This document shows, piece after piece, positions 7,018 to 8,587 of a stretch of DNA of 8,587 nucleotides (its first letter is position 1; each line of letters starts with the position of its first letter). Both the position numbers and the translations under genes were made by a program. This DNA is from Propionibacteriaceae bacterium (GTDB lineage Bacteria; Actinomycetota; Actinomycetes; Propionibacteriales; Propionibacteriaceae): the NCBI GenBank assembly GCA_030544185.1, contig JAUNRO010000124.1:1-8587 (forward strand). Reading direction: 5' to 3'. The notes below the pieces were generated by a model. That model saw only the letters and a program-made list of their open reading frames with translations, was not told where the DNA came from and ran no database searches.

Positions 7018-8301
7018 TCAGGCGACCGGTCGGGTCGGGTCAAGGCTGGCATCGGGGCCCGCAGCCGCCAACTGCGCCGCCCGCTCGCGGGCCCACCGGT
7101 CGGCCGCCCACACGTCGTCGACGGTCACCTGATCGGGCCCGATGAGCCTTGATCCTACGTCGGAGTGCGAAATTTCCGGCCCTGTCCGTTCCTCCGGTTC
7201 GCTCAGGTGCTCGGCGAGCACGGCGCCGACGGTCTCGACGATGTCGAGGAAGCCGATCTGTCCGGCACAAAACGCATCCACACAGGCCTCGTTGGCGGCG
7301 TTGAACACCGCAGGCGCGGTCCCCCCGGCCCGCCCGGCCCGTTTGGCCAAGGTGATCGCGGGAAACGCCTCGTGGTCGATCGGCTCGAACGTCCACTCGC
7401 TCGCCTTCGTCCAGTCACACGGCGCCGATGCACCGGCCACCCGGTCGGGCCAGGTGAGACCGAGAGCGATCGGCAGCCGCATGTCCGGTGGGGAGCACTG
7501 GGCCATCGTCGAGCCGTCGATGAACTCCACCATCGAGTGCACGATCGACTGCGGGTGGGCCACGGCTTCGATGTCGTCGAGGTCGACGTCATAGAGCAGC
7601 GCCGCCTCGAGCACCTCGAGCGCCTTGTTGACCAGTGTCGCGGAGTTGATCGTGATGACTCGGCCCATATTCCAGGTCGGATGCTTCATCGCCTGGTCGG
7701 GTGTCACCGAGACCATCTGCTCACGGCTCCAGCCCCGGAACGGCCCGCCGGAGGCGGTGACGATGACCTTGCGCACCTCCTCGCGGCGCCCCGCGCGCAG
7801 GCATTGGGCGATCGCGGAGTGCTCGGAGTCGACCGCGACAATCTGGCCGTCCGCCGCGGCAGCGGTGACCAGGCGCCCGCCGACCACCAGGGACTCCTTG
7901 TTGGCGAGCGCGAGCGTCGTCCCGGCGCTGAGGGCGGCGAGGGTCGCGCCCAGCCCCGCGGAACCGGTGATGCCGTTGAGCACGACATCGCAGGCGCACC
8001 CCGCCAGTTCCGTCGCGGCGTCCGGCCCGGCGAGGATTTTCGGCAGGCTCATCTCGCCGGCGTTCCAGCCCCGGTTCTTCGCCTCGGCATAGAGCGCGAG
8101 CTGCAGATCCTGCACCGCCGCTGCCTGCGCGAGCGCAACGGCAGCCGGGCGTACCTGAAGGATCTGGTGCGCCAGCGCCTCGATGTTGCCGCCCCCCGCG
8201 GCCAGCCCGACGACCCGGAACTGGTCCGGGCGGTCGCCGATCACCTCCAGCGCCTGCGTCCCGATCGAGCCGGTGCTGCCAAGAATCACCACGTCACGCA
8301 C
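7018..8301 (-). CDS. dxr: 1-deoxy-D-xylulose 5-phosphate reductoisomerase
   Basis: Converts DXP to 2-C-methyl-D-erythritol 4-phosphate using NADPH and a divalent metal. This is the first committed MEP-pathway step and the target of fosmidomycin. From GTG 8301 it has 427 residues, slightly longer than the common 390-415. The Rossmann NADPH motif GSTGSIGTQA begins at residue 8. LANKESLVVGG (about 132-142) is intact. The metal ligands D158 and E160 lie in VDSEHSAI, with E229 in NSATLVNKALEVLEA. The flexible active-site loop (GPFRGWS, about 186-192), H207 in KHPTW, HPQSIVHSM (249-257) and the late NAANEACVDAF are all present. I chose GTG 8301 because MRDVVILGSTGSIG is the family's normal N-terminus; the frame stays open to 8514 but has no plausible start or homologous sequence there. 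No Shine-Dalgarno precedes this GTG. A CAGACT box ending 7 nt before it would allow a leaderless transcript. Confidence 0.96.
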   Translation of the reverse strand: MRDVVILGSTGSIGTQALEVIGDRPDQFRVVGLAAGGGNIEALAHQILQVRPAAVALAQAAAVQDLQLALYAEAKNRGWNAGEMSLPKILAGPDAATELAGCACDVVLNGITGSAGLGATLAALSAGTTLALANKESLVVGGRLVTAAAADGQIVAVDSEHSAIAQCLRAGRREEVRKVIVTASGGPFRGWSREQMVSVTPDQAMKHPTWNMGRVITINSATLVNKALEVLEAALLYDVDLDDIEAVAHPQSIVHSMVEFIDGSTMAQCSPPDMRLPIALGLTWPDRVAGASAPCDWTKASEWTFEPIDHEAFPAITLAKRAGRAGGTAPAVFNAANEACVDAFCAGQIGFLDIVETVGAVLAEHLSEPEERTGPEISHSDVGSRLIGPDQVTVDDVWAADRWARERAAQLAAAGPDASLDPTRPVA

Positions 8302-8354
8302 GCCGTTCAGTCTGGCATGCAGACCCGCGCCTCGATCCCCTGGTGCTTCACGGC

Positions 8355-8384
8355 TTCCCTCAACTCCAGGATCGGGCTTACGCT
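8355..8384 (+). promoter_or_regulatory. Weak candidate promoter for the exported-protein gene at 8421
   Basis: TTCCCT (8355-8360) and TACGCT (8379-8384) are separated by 18 bp and would start transcription near 8391, about 30 nt before the ATG at 8421. The -10 box fits TANNNT; the -35 box is a poor match to TTGACA. It lies in the 119 bp divergent region shared with dxr, which otherwise shows no clear repeat or operator. Confidence 0.25.
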
Positions 8385-8420
8385 GACGCCTATTCAGGAA
8401 CCCCGACCCCAGGAGAGACG

Positions 8421-8587
8421 ATGCAGTCTTCCCGAATCCGGCGCGCCATCCTTGCGTGTGCGGCCGCCGGTGCGCTGGCCCTGTCCGCGATCGGCGCCGG
8501 CGCCGAGGCCTCACCCAGCGCCGAGGCGCCCTCCACCCCAGTGCCGTTCACCGCGGTGGAGGGCCAAGTGATGAGCTATGTCCTCAA
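8421..8587 (+). CDS. Exported protein, N-terminal part only (cut by the window end)
   Basis: Fifty-five complete codons are visible before the window ends. AGGAGA (8411-8416) lies 4 nt before ATG 8421, a good ribosome binding site. The product opens with a classic Sec signal peptide: positive MQSSRIRRA, a hydrophobic Ala/Leu core (about 10-25), and a likely AxA cleavage site after GAEA or a little later (ASPSAEA). A Ser/Pro/Ala-rich stretch follows, then FTAVEGQVMSYVL. The last segment resembles the start of propeptides of secreted actinobacterial subtilisin-like (S8) proteases, but this is a faint memory-based resemblance over about ten residues and no catalytic part is in view. The frame stays open to the last base. 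Divergent from dxr; a functional link is not indicated. Confidence 0.8.
   Translation, partial: MQSSRIRRAILACAAAGALALSAIGAGAEASPSAEAPSTPVPFTAVEGQVMSYVL

Noticed and set aside
8302..8514. 71-codon N-terminal extension of Dxr
   Set aside because: It is Arg-rich low-complexity sequence, overlaps the divergent exported-protein gene, and the family N-terminus begins at GTG 8301.
5665..8571. Two long + strand open frames (495 and 468 codons) opposite the protease gene and dxr
   Set aside because: Both are antisense shadows of strongly supported genes and show no motif or credible start.
1..8587. Mobile element, CRISPR array, phage or defence island, tRNA or rRNA
   Set aside because: No transposase, integrase, terminal repeats, spaced repeat arrays or tRNA-like cloverleaf was seen; gene content and order are those of a conserved chromosomal core.

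Overview
The window is GC-rich, densely coded DNA from an actinobacterium. The evidence is the base composition, frequent GTG starts, and the gene order dxr, site-2 protease, ispG, DUF4081-type GNAT acetyltransferase. As I recall, that order matches Rv2870c-Rv2869c-Rv2868c-Rv2867c of Mycobacterium tuberculosis. A more distant actinobacterial order (Propionibacteriales or Micrococcales) seems more likely than Mycobacterium itself, but the sequence alone does not fix the genus.

Layout, left to right. Positions 1-42 hold the last codons of an upstream + strand gene, probably the sensor kinase partner of the next gene. Positions 55-687 encode a NarL/LuxR-type response regulator (+). It converges almost end to end with proS (prolyl-tRNA synthetase, -, 695-2455). 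Upstream of proS on the same strand is a strong intrinsic terminator (2544-2581). It closes a two-repeat VOC/glyoxalase-fold gene (-, 2635-3381) of unknown substrate. The 149 bp in front of the VOC gene carry a perfect 9+9 bp dyad, a second 9+9 bp dyad, and a motif repeated exactly 40 bp apart. This looks like an operator array. Then come, all on the - strand and in transcription order from the right: dxr (7018-8301), a Rip1/RseP-like intramembrane metalloprotease (5689-6996), ispG (4397-5545) and the GNAT acetyltransferase (3531-4382). At the right edge, divergent from dxr, a + strand gene starts at 8421 and encodes an exported protein cut off by the window end.

How the genes fit together: Dxr and IspG are the second and the penultimate enzymes of the MEP (non-mevalonate) isoprenoid pathway. 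The site-2 protease between them belongs to the family that cleaves anti-sigma factors and other membrane proteins. The GNAT gene starts 14 bp after ispG and is probably translationally coupled to it. The response regulator and proS are separate transcription units.

This is mostly conserved housekeeping sequence. I see no mobile element, CRISPR array, defence island, phage remnant or RNA gene, and no clear new multi-gene system. The items most worth a second look are the compact operator-like array in front of the VOC gene and a strong, tyrosine-specific codon preference (TAT over TAC, 42:12 by hand count) that runs against the GC-rich composition. Smaller points are a cysteine pair in the protease's extracytoplasmic region, the near-abutting convergent response regulator/proS ends, and the starts of dxr and the GNAT gene, which lack a Shine-Dalgarno sequence.
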